Shown here: positions 63,129 through 64,000 of the stretch, piece by piece | Numbering within the stretch: position 1 is the first letter of the stretch | Layout: each line of letters opens with the position of its first letter | NCBI GenBank assembly: GCA_029779535.1 | Contig: JAKPAG010000049.1 | Coordinates: 1 to 64,000, forward strand | Direction: 5' to 3' | Source: Pseudomonadota bacterium | GTDB taxonomy: Bacteria > Pseudomonadota > Alphaproteobacteria > Sphingomonadales > Sphingomonadaceae | DNA: 64,000 nt | Translations under genes and position numbers: made by a program | The notes under the pieces: model-generated | The model's input: only the letters and a program-made list of their open reading frames with translations | What the model was told of the DNA's origin: nothing | Database searches by the model: none

Positions 63129-63181
63129 TGGACAATCCGACTTGCTGTCACGCAAGCGATTCTGACCCGAGGGGAGAGGAA

Positions 63182-64000
63182 ATGAACAAATCCAGCCTGA
63201 AGAGCTGCGTCTCGGCCGCGTCGATCGCGGTGATGACGCTTGTCGCCATGCCGGCCCAAGCGCAGGACGCTCCCGCCGACGAAGCAACTGTCGGCGCGCT
63301 CGATGAAATCGTCGTCACCGCTTCGGGCCGCGACAAGACCCAGCTCAACACCTCGGTTTCGGTGACCAGCGTCGGCGCGGACCTGATCGAGGCGATGAAG
63401 CCCAGCTCGGAAGCCGAAGTGTTCCGCATGATCCCCGGCATCCAGGTGCCCGGCACCTCGGGCCCGGGCGGCAACTCGAACATCGCGGTGCGCGGCCTGC
63501 CCGTCGCGACTGGTGGTTCGCCGTTCGTTCAGATCCAGGAAGACGGCCTGCCGACCGTGCTGTTCGGCGACATGCAGTTCGGTAACAACGACTACTGGAC
63601 CCACTTCGACAGCACCGTGGCGCGCGTGGAATCGGTGCGCGGCGGCGGTTCGACCACTTATGCCTCGCAGGCGCCGGGTGCGGTGATCAACTACATCTCG
63701 AACACCGGCGAAAAGGAAGGCGGCGCGGTCCAGCTGTCGACCGGGGTCGGCTACAACGAAACCAAGGTCGACTTCCGCTATGGCGGGCCGATCAACGACA
63801 CGCTGCGCTTCCACCTGGGCGGCTACTTCAAGTCGGGCCGTGGCCCGCTCAAGGCCGATTTCAACGTCTCGCGCTCGGTCCAGATCAAAGGCAACCTGAC
63901 CAAGACCTTCGACGACGACAAGGGCTACTTCCGCCTGCTGGTCAAGGTGGCCGACACCCGCGAGCCGAACTACACCGGCGCCCCGGCGCTGGCCACGCTG
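63182..64000 (+). CDS. TonB-dependent receptor, 3' truncated by the window end
   Basis: 273 residues of an outer-membrane receptor that continues past the window. The start is the ATG behind GGGGAGAGGAA. The signal peptide ends MPAQAQDAP, the TonB box reads DEIVVTASGRDK, and the plug has IQEDGLPTVLF and ESVRGGGSTTYASQAPGAVINYIS, where RGG replaces the usual RGP. It is divergent from the LacI gene across the CAATCGATTG operators, so it is the predicted outer-membrane port for the raffinose-type sugars handled by the operon at 53855-61942. Confidence 0.93.
   Translation, partial: MNKSSLKSCVSAASIAVMTLVAMPAQAQDAPADEATVGALDEIVVTASGRDKTQLNTSVSVTSVGADLIEAMKPSSEAEVFRMIPGIQVPGTSGPGGNSNIAVRGLPVATGGSPFVQIQEDGLPTVLFGDMQFGNNDYWTHFDSTVARVESVRGGGSTTYASQAPGAVINYISNTGEKEGGAVQLSTGVGYNETKVDFRYGGPINDTLRFHLGGYFKSGRGPLKADFNVSRSVQIKGNLTKTFDDDKGYFRLLVKVADTREPNYTGAPALATL

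Overview
The window is a high-GC alphaproteobacterial chromosome segment, most likely from a sphingomonad of the Novosphingobium/Sphingobium/Sphingomonas group. The signs are four TonB-dependent receptors, an Entner-Doudoroff operon, a RHH-less PutA, a TonB/LacI/halogenase glucan locus, DUF3237/SnoaL/carboxymuconolactone-decarboxylase genes and a strong third-position G+C bias. No rRNA, tRNA, CRISPR, phage or insertion sequence was seen. The organism name is inference from gene content.

Bases 1-18,100 are a catabolic region. It opens with the 3' part of a D-2-hydroxyacid dehydrogenase and an alpha/beta hydrolase whose nucleophile serine is alanine. There follow a core-MetE-type methyltransferase, an acyl-CoA ligase, a VOC protein, a GST, a carboxymuconolactone-decarboxylase-like protein, an NTF2-like protein, a Spinster-like MFS carrier, a TonB receptor, a DUF3237 protein, a MarR regulator, a second TonB receptor, a cell-wall hydrolase, a 3-hydroxyacyl-CoA dehydrogenase and a second acyl-CoA ligase. 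Uptake, CoA activation, beta-oxidation and a local repressor point to import and degradation of a hydrophobic or aromatic acid; the substrate cannot be read from the sequence.

Bases 18,100-32,500 hold amino-acid and signalling genes: putA with a perfect palindromic operator, a yfiR-yfiN-yfiB type cyclic-di-GMP operon (21,411-23,692), a translationally coupled operon of fused 5-oxoprolinase, DUF969, DUF979 and DUF2891 (23,865-30,044), a TorF-like porin, and an aldehyde dehydrogenase with an AcoR-like regulator that lacks the AAA+ domain.

Bases 33,600-50,600 are sugar metabolism: zwf-edd-glk-eda on the minus strand, a Kef-type antiporter, then a LacI-controlled beta-glucan locus (LacI, TonB receptor, GH3, FAD-dependent halogenase, GH30, FucP-like carrier). 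The carrier gene is frameshifted in a G run. Four GGAAGCGCTTCC-like operators flank the LacI gene. A divergent PEP-carboxylase-family gene follows on the minus strand.

Bases 53,400-64,000 are a raffinose-family-oligosaccharide locus: a SLC45-type transporter, GH36 alpha-galactosidase, galT, galK, a GH68 sucrase and a GH32 fructosidase in one tightly packed operon, then a convergent LacI regulator and a divergent TonB receptor cut by the window end. A CAATCGATTG palindrome occurs twice between the LacI and TonB genes and once before the operon, which ties the three units into one predicted regulon. The only stretch over 300 bases without a secure gene, 53,347-53,854, holds a small doubtful ORF, a 30-bp perfect palindrome, one of these operators and a GTGTGACAC direct repeat.
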